Under the pieces are notes generated by a model, which searched no databases, had not been told where the DNA came from, and worked only from the letters and a program-made list of their open reading frames with translations. The position numbers and the translations under genes were made by a program. Positions 9,288 to 18,900 of a stretch of 64,000 nucleotides of DNA are shown here, piece after piece; within the stretch, counting starts at the first letter, position 1, and the number at the start of each line of letters is the position of its first letter. The DNA comes from a virus: the IMG/VR virus record IMGVR_UViG_3300047462_000154, positions 108,316 through 172,315 of that record; one strand, 5' to 3'.

Positions 9288-10577
9288 TTAATCATCGCTT
9301 GACGCTAATTCTTCGGCTTTTGGAATTACGTTTTTGACCATATTTTGAATTTTTTTAGTATATTTATTTCCAGTAGAATCATATGCAACCAATGTTCTTG
9401 CTAACAATATTGGATTTAATTCATCACCATGTTTTCTCATATAATATCTTGCTTGTCTAAATTTTTTATAAGCAGGATTTGTATTTAAATTATGCATATA
9501 AGCTTGAACAGATTGATTTATATTTGCATAAGATGCAAAATCATTTGAATCTCTTGAAGCTTTTTGACCAAATAAAGAATGATTATTTACAGCAAATTTA
9601 GAACTGCCCCATCCGCTTTCTAATGCGGCTTGTGATAATGTTAAAACTGTTGGAATTACATCAACTCTTGATAATAATTCCTTGATATCATTTGACCCAT
9701 ATTTTTTGGATATTAATTGAAATTTTGCTGTTTGATGATTATCTAGATTTGACTTATTTTCAATATGGATAAGAAAATTTCTATCTGATAAAATACTATC
9801 ATTTTCTTTATCGATTAGGGGTTTTATTTTAAGAATGAATGCTTTTTTGATTTGTTCTGGAGTTTGTTGCACTGTATTCGATTGATTTGGTTTTTCGCTT
9901 TGCATCATGGTATCTAATGTATTGATTGATGGTGCATCGCCTTCATCGGAAGTATGGGCAACAGCGTGATGTAAAACTGGTGCTGGTGGATTGGCGAATT
10001 TGTATAATGAATTACCACCCATACCTAAACCTAATGCGAGTGCTGCTGAACCTAATGTTTTACCAAATGATGCTTCTTCCAAAGTTATTTGTAAATCATT
10101 ATAATTTTTCCATAATACTAAAACATCACCACCATTTGGATAATTTGTAAGCATACCATCAAAATTTAACACATGTTGAAAATATGTAGAAATTCTTGAA
10201 ATTAATTTTTTTCTATCTACATTAATAATTGAATAGCCATCTGTAGCCCACCATAAAAAATTATATTTTCCTTCAACGTTTGGAATCACAATTGAAGGAA
10301 ATATGGAAAATATATTTTTTAAATCTGTGTCATTTAATTTATAATTTTTTGGTGCTATTTTTAACCAATTTGGAATAACAACTTTATATAAATTTGGTCC
10401 ATATTTTTTTGCATATTCTTTATTTTTATAAAAATATATTCCTTTTCCTAATAGAGAAAATGAATCTTCATCAACGTTAAAATATTGAAATACAGCGTTG
10501 CTTCCATGATAAAATATTGAAGATTTTTTTATTTCTTCTAAAAATAATTCATCATCAAAAAACTCTTCAATTAACAT
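9288..10577 (-). CDS. Putative packaged fusion: ADP-ribosyltransferase-like plus glucosaminidase
   Basis: The 429-residue protein has an acidic N-terminal tag (MLIEEFFDDELFLEE). Residues 20-70 carry FYHGSN, LLGKGIYFY and EYAKKYG, the pattern of phage polyvalent ADP-ribosyltransferase (ART) domains. LEEAS at 166-170 precedes a Gly/Ala-rich hydrophobic stretch (170-190). A linker leads to a FlgJ/Bax-type glucosaminidase domain at about 305-400 (TLSQAALESGWGSSKFA, catalytic Glu about 320; HSLFG). Expected roles are host protein modification and cell-wall hydrolysis after delivery. AAAGGG lies before the ATG, with an AATAAATA promoter upstream. Tag and ART calls are inference; the glucosaminidase is clear. 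Confidence 0.7.
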   Translation of the reverse strand: MLIEEFFDDELFLEEIKKSSIFYHGSNAVFQYFNVDEDSFSLLGKGIYFYKNKEYAKKYGPNLYKVVIPNWLKIAPKNYKLNDTDLKNIFSIFPSIVIPNVEGKYNFLWWATDGYSIINVDRKKLISRISTYFQHVLNFDGMLTNYPNGGDVLVLWKNYNDLQITLEEASFGKTLGSAALALGLGMGGNSLYKFANPPAPVLHHAVAHTSDEGDAPSINTLDTMMQSEKPNQSNTVQQTPEQIKKAFILKIKPLIDKENDSILSDRNFLIHIENKSNLDNHQTAKFQLISKKYGSNDIKELLSRVDVIPTVLTLSQAALESGWGSSKFAVNNHSLFGQKASRDSNDFASYANINQSVQAYMHNLNTNPAYKKFRQARYYMRKHGDELNPILLARTLVAYDSTGNKYTKKIQNMVKNVIPKAEELASSDD

Positions 10578-10593
10578 ATTAAACCCTTTATTT

Positions 10594-10601
10594 TATTTAT
10601 T
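10594..10601 (-). promoter_or_regulatory. Late-type promoter variant (AATAAATA)
   Basis: On the minus strand AATAAATA lies 17 bases before the ATG at 10577, overlapping the stop codon of the upstream kinase-like gene. It differs from the perfect late consensus at the first base. Confidence 0.4.
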
Positions 10602-11199
10602 AATAAAACGGGTCTGTGAAAACGTAAGTATTTCCGCGTTTCATTATATTTGATGGCGCTAGATCATCTTTCAAATCATTATTTATCATAAAAATTGCCA
10701 TTTTTTCTAACGTAGACGCCAAAGAATCAGGAACACGACTTTTATATTTTTCCAATTCTTGTAATAGAAGTTTCCTTCTATATTTTTCTGCTAAATGATT
10801 TTCTTCCATTGGTTCTAATTTATATTCTTCTATTGCAACCAAAATAGAAAATAAATTATTAATTATATAAACTTCGTCATCGTCATTTGTTATTTCTTCT
10901 AATTTTTCCATTCTTATAGCAAGAAAATCAGAATTTATTTTTACTATTTTTCCTTTGAATACTGGAAGATTTTCATTACCAGGATTTTGTTTACAAAAAT
11001 TTAAAAATTCTAAATACGCCGAGTCATTGATATTAAATAATTTTAAAACAAATTGGTCATTTGGTTTATGATAAACGATTGAATGTCCTTTTCCGCCTGC
11101 TTTTCCACCACCGATTCTTTGATAACCAGCGTTTGCTAATTTTTCATCAGCATCTTGAAAACTGATATCGCTTTCTGTAAGAATTTCAGAAAACCGCAT
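10600..11199 (-). CDS. Kinase-like protein with capsid-targeting-like N-terminus
   Basis: This 199-residue protein starts MRFSEILTESD, which contains an L-T-E site of the type cut by T4 gp21 protease. A Gly-rich loop (GGGKAGGKGHSIVYH) precedes a VLKLF lysine strand near residue 53. Near the C-terminus DLKDDLAPSNIM and TDPFY correspond to a kinase catalytic loop (D..xxN) and a DFG-like motif. It is smaller than canonical kinases, as are phage polyvalent kinase domains. Substrate is unknown. Its ATG directly follows the stop of the upstream 70-residue gene. A packaged, host-modifying kinase is the inference. Confidence 0.6.
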   Translation of the reverse strand: MRFSEILTESDISFQDADEKLANAGYQRIGGGKAGGKGHSIVYHKPNDQFVLKLFNINDSAYLEFLNFCKQNPGNENLPVFKGKIVKINSDFLAIRMEKLEEITNDDDEVYIINNLFSILVAIEEYKLEPMEENHLAEKYRRKLLLQELEKYKSRVPDSLASTLEKMAIFMINNDLKDDLAPSNIMKRGNTYVFTDPFY

Positions 11200-11412
11200 T
11201 TAGAATTTACCTTTTTCTTTACGACCCATAGAAATATTTTTTTGAAAACGTATATCTTTATTATTAAGGGTCCAGCATTCACCAGTTTCATTTAAAGCAA
11301 CAACAAATAGTAAATCGTATTCTATACCATAATCAATTAAAAAATGTGCATAACCATCTCCCATTTGAGTTGAAACAGGAATTGGAGGATTAAGTTGTAG
11401 ATGTGTTGTCAT
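11200..11412 (-). CDS. Conserved small phage protein of unknown function
   Basis: This 70-residue protein contains NPPIPVSTQMGDGYAHFLID and LLFVVALNETGECWTL, ending SMGRKEKGKF. I recognise this as a common small phage protein without known function. AAGGATATT-like sequence is on the plus strand here, so the minus-strand start has only AT-rich DNA upstream. It is the first gene of the minus cassette 9288-11412 and abuts the kinase-like gene. Confidence 0.65.
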   Translation of the reverse strand: MTTHLQLNPPIPVSTQMGDGYAHFLIDYGIEYDLLFVVALNETGECWTLNNKDIRFQKNISMGRKEKGKF

Positions 11413-11461
11413 AAGGATATTTATTTCTCACATATTTATTTGGGAAATAAATAAATATAAG
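11413..11461. promoter_or_regulatory. Divergent late-promoter region
   Basis: This 49-base spacer holds AATAAATA elements on both strands. On the plus strand one occupies 11450-11457 and ends four bases before the ATG at 11462; on the minus strand there are two AAATAAATAT copies before 11412. No Shine-Dalgarno sequence is seen for 11462. Confidence 0.5.
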
Positions 11462-12034
11462 ATGAAATTAACAGATTTATTTGAATCAGATATTTGTGAA
11501 TCAGTTGTGAGAATTGACCACAACGATATTAATCGTTCACCTAGAGATTTTTCAAAATCTCTAAATGTATATCATCATAATAAAGATTGGACACATTCTG
11601 GCGCTATAGATAAAAAAATACCAAGTTTGTATAAAACAACTAAACTTACTAAGGGATTATTTGGTGGTAGTGCAAGAGACACAGCACCTTATGTAATTCC
11701 CAGACATATCACATGGATACAATATTTTGATTCAAATAAAAATAAATCGATCGTTGTAGTCAATAAAAAAGATGAAAACGAAATTAAGAATTCTAGACCA
11801 ATATTATCAACATGGGCAAAAAATAATAAATTTATTGATTTGCCTAGTGGAGAAAAACTTTCTTATGACCCTGGCAGACCAACATCAAGAAAAATAATAA
11901 AAAATCCATTAAAATATTTAAATGATAATGGACACGAAATTATTTTTACTGATAATCTAAAAAACTATATTAAAGATTTAAAAGCACAAGGAATCAATTT
12001 TAATATGGAAGGTGACCCTAAAGATTTTGAATAA
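11462..12034 (+). CDS. Unknown protein with capsid-targeting-like N-terminus
   Basis: The 190-residue, Lys/Asn-rich protein starts MKLTDLFESD, which contains L-F-E, a possible gp21-type cleavage site. No catalytic motif is recognised; ordered segments include LTKGLFGGSARDTAPYVIPR and HITWIQYFD. It has no Shine-Dalgarno sequence and a late-promoter-like AATAAATA ends four bases before the ATG. Its place beside the ART and kinase-like genes suggests the same packaged class, which is inference only. Confidence 0.6.
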   Translation: MKLTDLFESDICESVVRIDHNDINRSPRDFSKSLNVYHHNKDWTHSGAIDKKIPSLYKTTKLTKGLFGGSARDTAPYVIPRHITWIQYFDSNKNKSIVVVNKKDENEIKNSRPILSTWAKNNKFIDLPSGEKLSYDPGRPTSRKIIKNPLKYLNDNGHEIIFTDNLKNYIKDLKAQGINFNMEGDPKDFE

Positions 12035-12097
12035 ATTATTATTTTGTATGGTTTTTATTCGATAAATAAATACAAATATAATAAAGGGTTTTATAAA

Positions 12098-12535
12098 TTG
12101 AGTGGCACTGGAATTAATAGTTATTTGAGTTTAAATAATTCATTACAAACCCAATTTGTTTTTGTTGGATTTGGTTCTGCCAATTATTATTCAACTGGCA
12201 CTTCTACATTGTATGATATTGATTTGATTAATCAGGATTTAACATATGCATTTGGGACTCGTGTTGGTGAACGAGTTATGAGACCAGATTTTGGCTGTAG
12301 AATTTGGGAATATTTTATGAATCCAATGGATGATTTTACAACTGGGCAGATTATTTCTGAAGCACAAAGAATTATTGCATTAGACACAAGGTTAGTTCAA
12401 CAAAGTATTGACATATACGAAATACAGAACGGGATTACTGTTCAATTAACGTTGTTATATCAACCATTTAACGTAATAGGCACGTTCCAAGCAACTTTCA
12501 ACGCGAACGAGAACGCATATTTTAATAGTAATTAA
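12098..12535 (+). CDS. 25: gp25-like baseplate wedge protein
   Basis: This 145-residue protein has the gp25/GPW core: LYDIDLINQDLTYAFGTRVG, ERVMRPDFGCRIWEYFMNPM and the C-terminal strand ITVQLTLLYQPFNVIG. It belongs to the baseplate wedge next to gp6 and helps sheath initiation. I chose the TTG at 12098 because AAAGGG lies ten bases upstream; an ATG at 12044 has no Shine-Dalgarno sequence. GATAAATA at 12061-12068 is a likely late promoter. The gp6 gene follows after 11 bases and also starts with TTG. Confidence 0.85.
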   Translation: MSGTGINSYLSLNNSLQTQFVFVGFGSANYYSTGTSTLYDIDLINQDLTYAFGTRVGERVMRPDFGCRIWEYFMNPMDDFTTGQIISEAQRIIALDTRLVQQSIDIYEIQNGITVQLTLLYQPFNVIGTFQATFNANENAYFNSN

Positions 12536-12546
12536 GGAATAAAATT

Positions 12547-15500
12547 TTGAGTATATCGTCCCGCACGTCAGAATTATTTACTGGTGAAAATTGGCAAGTA
12601 ATATATCAAGCGTTTAGTCAAATAAATTTTAATGCATCTGATGCGCCAAGTATTAATCAAGCGTTGCAGAATTATATAATTACAAATTATCCTGAATCTT
12701 ATAATGATTTTATTGCTGATTCAGAATTTATTGCGATTATTGATTTACTTTCTTGGTTAGCTGGTAATTTAGCATTTAAAACTGATTTATCTGTTAGAGA
12801 GAATTTTTTAGAAGTTGCTCAAGCTAAAGAATCTGTATTACGTCTTGCGAGATTTTTATCTTATAATCCAAGTCGTAATATTCCATCACAAGGTGTTTTA
12901 AAACTTGTTGCTATATCAACTAATGATGATGTTTATGATAGTTCTGGTGTTGATTTAGCGAACACGACAATATTGTGGAATAATCCTGATGACAATAATT
13001 GGTATGAACGTTTTACTGCTATTTTGAATAATGCATTTGTTAATACTAATCCTTTTGGTATTCCCATTCAAAATGGTTCAATTGGTGGTATTACGACACA
13101 AACATATCGTTTTAATTCTATTGCTTCAAAAAACAATTATGGATTTTCTGCAAGTGTAAGTGGCACAAATATGAATTTTGAAATTTGTAATGGTGATTTT
13201 ACAAATGGTCAAACATTATTTGAAAGAACACCGAATCCTGCAAATGCGTTTCAGTTTTATTATTTAAATGATGGAAATGGAAATGGTTCGTCACAAACTG
13301 GATTTTTTGTTTTATTCAAACAAGGTTCTACAAATTCTACATTATTTAATATTACAAATCCTGTTCAAAACCAATTATTGAATGTTACGACTTCGAATAT
13401 TAATCAGAATGATGTTTGGGTTCAGACGGTTGATGATAGCAATAACGTTTTGATTACTTGGACGCCTGTTCCGATAATGTTGAATGAAAATATTACTTAT
13501 AATACTTTATCGACTGACCAAAGAAATATTTATTCTGTGATTACACAAGATAATGACCAAATTAATATTAGATTTTCTGATGGTAATTTTGGTAATGCTC
13601 CTGTTGGAAATTTATTGGTAACATATCGAGTAAGTAATGGGTTGGTATATACAATTAATCCCAATGATATAAGCAACATTAATTTAAATTTGACTTATAT
13701 TAATTCTGCTGGTTCTTCAAAAACATTAACTATGACATTCAGTTTGCAATCTTCTATTGCAAATTCAAGTGCTTCTGAATCTATTGCATCAATTCAACAA
13801 AATGCCCCATTGGTTTATGCAACACAGAACAGAATGGTTTCTGGTCAAGATTATAACACGTTTCCATTACAAACTAATTTGGCTGTTAAATTAAAATCAT
13901 TGAATAGAGTATATTCTGGACAATCTCGTTATATTGATTTGAATGACCCTACTGGGTTTTATCAAGATTTAAGTATTTTTGCTGATGATGGTATTATATT
14001 TTCACAAAATGCTAATGGTTATGCGGAAATACCATCATCGTTAAATTTATCTGTTACTAATTTGATTGATGATTATATTCAACCTTTGTTATCTTCACAA
14101 ACTACAATTAATGCAATTCAAAATTCTTTTATTGCAAATGTTTTGAATGGAAATATTGTTCCGCCTCCTGGAATGATTTGGAATCAATCAACGGCTTCTT
14201 TATATTCGACAACTGGATGGTTTAATTTAGCATCTTATTTGATTACTGTTGGTTCTATGATTAAATTTAGTTTTAATGGTGTAACAAAATGGGTTGGTGT
14301 TGTTTCTGTTCAAGGAGCGATTACAAATGTTCCTTTGGCTAATACTGCTGGTCCAGTTACGTTGACTACAAATGTTCCATCTACTGCTACAGTTCTTGCG
14401 ATTATGCCTGCTTATGTTTCAACCTTATCTGTTGCAAATATAACGGCTATTTCAAATAATATTTCAGCAAATATTTCATTTTCTTTGATATATGATTATA
14501 TTAATGGTTGGGTTGTTAGCACACCTATTCCAACAACATCTTTGACTGGTAATTTAATTTTAAATAATTCAAATCCAACATCACAATTATATGTCATGGA
14601 AGTAGATTATGCTTCTGTTCTTTGGAGAATCAATTCAATTGGTTTAAGTTACGTTTTTGAAAGTATAACAACAGTTGAATGGTTTAATGATGGTGTAAGT
14701 GCGATTGACCAAGCAACTGGTCAATCTGCTATTGATGATACGATTAGTATTTTAAGTATTAATCCTGATGTGAATAATACGATGGGATATGCTTTAAAAC
14801 AAGATTATATTTTTGATGTTGGTGATATTTGGACATATCAAACTGGATTACCAGAACCAAGAAGAACGTATATTAATTTGGCGGATACTACTGATTCTGG
14901 TTTTATTGATAATCCAGAATCTTACATTGATTTGATTTCAAATAATATAATCGATACATATTTGTTCTGGGAAACAAATTCACAAAATTTATTAGAACCA
15001 TCTTATTCTGTTTTGGTTTTCGAATATGGTTCTTTGTTAAGTTCTGCTGTGTCGTCAACAAATACAAATTATGCTCCTGCTGATGGCACTGAAGCTTTTG
15101 TTGTATATGGTGGCAGTCAATCAAATCCGATACCAACACAGAACAATACATTTTGGACATATTCTGCAAATACAAATGCTTGGAGTCAAGATTTTTCACA
15201 AACTTATGCTTATCAAATAGGACGTGGACCTAATATTGCTAGTTTATGGTTATATACCACAAATGATTTACCTTACATTAATAGTGGCAATGATTTTATG
15301 TCTGATGAACCACAAGGAAATCAGATTAAATTTCAATGGAAACATTATGCATCTTATGATGACAGGATTGACCCTGCAAGTCAGGCGATTGAGGATATGT
15401 TTGTTTTAACAACAGCATATGATAGCGCGATAAGATTATGGATATCAAATGGCGCAGACCCGACGAGCACTAAACCTGTGCCGCCTACTGAATTAGAATT

Positions 15501-15942
15501 AAGATTAGCATTTGCATCAATGGAAAATTATAAAATGTTTTCTGATGCTTTGGTATGGCATCCAGTATCTTATAAATTGTTATTTGGTAGTGCTGCTGAT
15601 TTAGATTTACAAATGCAATTTAAAGTAATTCCATCTCCTGGCACGACAATGAGCAATGGAGAAATTCAAAGTTCGGTAATCAACGCAATAAACACATATT
15701 TTTCAATTCAATATTGGGATTTTGGTGATACGTTTTATTGGTCTGAATTAAGTGCATATATTCATTTACAATTAGCTGGCGTAATTTCTAGTATTGTTGT
15801 TGTTCCATTATCCGCAAATAGCGCATTTGGTGATGGATTTGAAATTCCCTGTAATCCTAATGAGATTTTTATTAGCTGTGCCCAAGTTTCCAACGTTATT
15901 ATTATAGCATCAAATACTCCTACTGCACTTCGTATTAGATAA
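12547..15942 (+). CDS. 6: gp6-like baseplate wedge protein
   Basis: This 1131-residue protein starts at a TTG with AAGGAA upstream. The N-terminus (YNDFIADSEFIAIIDLLSWL; AGNLAFKTDLSVRENFL; LRLARFLSYNP) is characteristic of gp6/gpJ wedge proteins that form the inner baseplate ring. The C-terminus holds a gpJ-like ending (GEIQSSVINAINTYFSIQYW, FYWSELSAYIHLQLAGVISS). It is much longer than T4 gp6 (660 residues), the middle being enlarged with Ser/Asn/Thr-rich strands. It lies between gp25 and a giant gp7-position gene, the usual wedge order. Confidence 0.85.
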   Translation: MSISSRTSELFTGENWQVIYQAFSQINFNASDAPSINQALQNYIITNYPESYNDFIADSEFIAIIDLLSWLAGNLAFKTDLSVRENFLEVAQAKESVLRLARFLSYNPSRNIPSQGVLKLVAISTNDDVYDSSGVDLANTTILWNNPDDNNWYERFTAILNNAFVNTNPFGIPIQNGSIGGITTQTYRFNSIASKNNYGFSASVSGTNMNFEICNGDFTNGQTLFERTPNPANAFQFYYLNDGNGNGSSQTGFFVLFKQGSTNSTLFNITNPVQNQLLNVTTSNINQNDVWVQTVDDSNNVLITWTPVPIMLNENITYNTLSTDQRNIYSVITQDNDQINIRFSDGNFGNAPVGNLLVTYRVSNGLVYTINPNDISNINLNLTYINSAGSSKTLTMTFSLQSSIANSSASESIASIQQNAPLVYATQNRMVSGQDYNTFPLQTNLAVKLKSLNRVYSGQSRYIDLNDPTGFYQDLSIFADDGIIFSQNANGYAEIPSSLNLSVTNLIDDYIQPLLSSQTTINAIQNSFIANVLNGNIVPPPGMIWNQSTASLYSTTGWFNLASYLITVGSMIKFSFNGVTKWVGVVSVQGAITNVPLANTAGPVTLTTNVPSTATVLAIMPAYVSTLSVANITAISNNISANISFSLIYDYINGWVVSTPIPTTSLTGNLILNNSNPTSQLYVMEVDYASVLWRINSIGLSYVFESITTVEWFNDGVSAIDQATGQSAIDDTISILSINPDVNNTMGYALKQDYIFDVGDIWTYQTGLPEPRRTYINLADTTDSGFIDNPESYIDLISNNIIDTYLFWETNSQNLLEPSYSVLVFEYGSLLSSAVSSTNTNYAPADGTEAFVVYGGSQSNPIPTQNNTFWTYSANTNAWSQDFSQTYAYQIGRGPNIASLWLYTTNDLPYINSGNDFMSDEPQGNQIKFQWKHYASYDDRIDPASQAIEDMFVLTTAYDSAIRLWISNGADPTSTKPVPPTELELRLAFASMENYKMFSDALVWHPVSYKLLFGSAADLDLQMQFKVIPSPGTTMSNGEIQSSVINAINTYFSIQYWDFGDTFYWSELSAYIHLQLAGVISSIVVVPLSANSAFGDGFEIPCNPNEIFISCAQVSNVIIIASNTPTALRIR

Positions 15943-15953
15943 AGAAAATTTAA

Positions 15954-18900
15954 ATGACAGATAAACGTAGACAAATACAACAACTTCCAGCAATCAATCA
16001 AACTCAGGCATTAAAAGATTTTTTTGGTGTAACTGTTGATGAAGTTTTTCAACCAGGAACACCTGTTGCAACAAATGGATATATTGGACAAATTCCTCCA
16101 TTATATGATAATCAATGGCAACCAAACACATATTATAATGTTAACGTTTATATTGTTTACAACAATATTCTTTATCAATGTGTAACTTCACATACCAGTG
16201 TTTCAACATTTAATCCTGTATTATGGGCAGCGGTTGATTTTTATATTCAGGAACAAAATTCTGAAAGACAAAATTATCAACTTGAGCCTGGAATGACGAG
16301 CACTAATTCTTCAAATGTAATTACAAATGCTTTGACATATCCAGATTTGGTTGATTATATAGAAAATAATAACGGTATTATAACAAATCAACAAAGATTA
16401 TTTGAAACAGATTATTATTCTTGGGCACCACCAATTGATATTGATAAATTTATCAATTTTCAACAATATTATTGGTTTGGTGATTTAAACGGAAGTAATG
16501 ATTTGCCTACTTTGGTTTTGTCTTCTCCTATTTTTTCTTATACTGGTGATGGCACAACAACATCATTTGCTTTACCTAATAGCATTTCTGGAATTTCTTC
16601 AAATCAAGAAACTCCTGCAATTTATGTCAATGGTGTTTCTGAACAATACACAATAAGTGGAAATAATATTATTTTAAGTGCTGCTCCTTCTGTTGGAGCT
16701 AAAATTATTACAACACGTTTCGATAATTTATATGATGCCATCAATAATCAAGAAACTTTTCCAATTTCTGAATTTATTAGTAACATAACTGCATATAATG
16801 CAGATGGCTTCACTACGTCATTTGCTGATGTATATTCTACATCTTCGAATGAAAATCAATTTTTGGTTTTTTATACACCAAATGGAAGTATAACATCTAC
16901 CTTATTAAATTCAAACAATTACAATTTAGAAAATGGTTTTGTTAATATTATTTCTTTACCAAATTCATTAACTGTTCCAAATTATGGTGATACAATATCG
17001 ATTGTTTTATTAAATGGTTTATTAAGTTTAACTGACATAAGTTCTATTCCTTCAGGTATATCTTATACTGATTTGCAATATCTTTCTTCTGGTATGCGAA
17101 TTCAATTACTAGATACGCAAACATATTTTTTAACTTGGGATGAATCTCCTTGGGATTCTGGTTTATGGGATGGTGGTCAACCATTATATTTTGTTGATGG
17201 TGTTGGTTCTTCAATACGTTTAACTTCTAGTAATTCTTTAATTACTGGTTTAAATGCACAATATGTTACAATTGACCGTTCATCGTTAGATAATAATCCG
17301 TGGTCATTAAGAAATTCTTGGGTTCATGTTGATACTTTTGCTTGGTCTGGTTTAAATTTTTCATCAAGACAAGCATCGCGCCAAATCATAGAATTTGTGA
17401 AAGATATTGTATTATATAATTATGGATATCAAAGAATTTTACCTATATCAGCAACATTGACAAACAATGCTATGGTAAATGGTGTTGCTATAACATATTC
17501 CCAAATTGCTTTTGAAACGATTGGTTCTGTTTATGTTGATAATAATGTTTTATTAACCAATGGAATGAGATTACTTGTTTTGGGAACAACACAAACATTA
17601 TTTGAAGTTTCTGAACAAGACAATTTATATTTACTTACTCCTATTTCTGTTACTGTTGGTGATATTGCAAAAATTGGAACAAGTACATCTGAATATTGGT
17701 ATAATGGCACAGTTTGGAATTTGGCTCAAATTTGGAGTGAAAGCGCAAATCCTAGATTTGTTCTTTATGATATAGAAACAACACCAACTGCATTTGATGA
17801 TAGCACAGTATATCCTAATAGTAATTTTGGTGCATCTAATGGTAATGAAATTTTTAGTTATCAAGTTGGCACAACATATGATTCAATTTTAGCAAAATAT
17901 ATTAATTATGATTCCAATGGTTATATTATTTTTGAAAACGATACAGTTATTAATATATATACTTATCTATTAAATGGGGTTGTAACTGATATAACCAGTC
18001 TTGCTTGTTATGGGGTTTCTACAAATTATTCAATAACTAATTCATTATCTACACAAGCATTGTGGTATAAATCTACAAATCCTTCAACTACACAACAAAC
18101 AACAAATTCTAATGGATTTTATAATATACCTTTGAATTTAGAAGCAAATCCTTTATGGAATGATGTGACTACACTTTCAAAAAGTGAATATTTTTCTCAT
18201 TTTACTTCAATAATTTCAAATCAAATTGGTATTGAAGGTGCCCCATATTATAACAATAATTGGAGAGACACTACCAAAAATTTAGGTTCTGGAACAGAAA
18301 TATTACAACATCAAGCGCCATTATTGAAAGCGATGTTATTTGCTTCAGATAATAGGTTTGATATACCAACAGCGATAAAATATGCGGACCAAGAATACAC
18401 AAGGTTCAAGAACAAATTTGCAAAAAAATTAAATGATTTATTAATTAAAGGTGTATTATCTGAAGATACTTCTCCACAAACTTGTGTTACAACTGCTTTA
18501 AATTCATTAAAAATTGACAAGAATAATACATTTCCGTTTTGGTTAAGCCAAATGGCTGGAGATTTTTATTTTATACCACCAACACCAGCCTATTTGGGTA
18601 TTTTGACGCCAACATTACCATCAACTTCATTGGTTATGGATTATACTTTTGGTGAACCGATTGAAATGATACAAGGTCATGATGGTTCGTTATCTCCTGC
18701 TTTTCAGGATTGGAGAGATAATGTTTTTATTGCTTTAGAAACACAAATTTATAATAGCATTCCAGAACAATTTATTACTCAATTGAGACCAATTTTTGAT
18801 ATAGAAAATTATATATCAAATAGATTTTATTCAGCAAATAATGGATATAATTTAGGAGAATTAAATTCAATTTTAGCACCTATTTTTGAAAGATGGGCAC

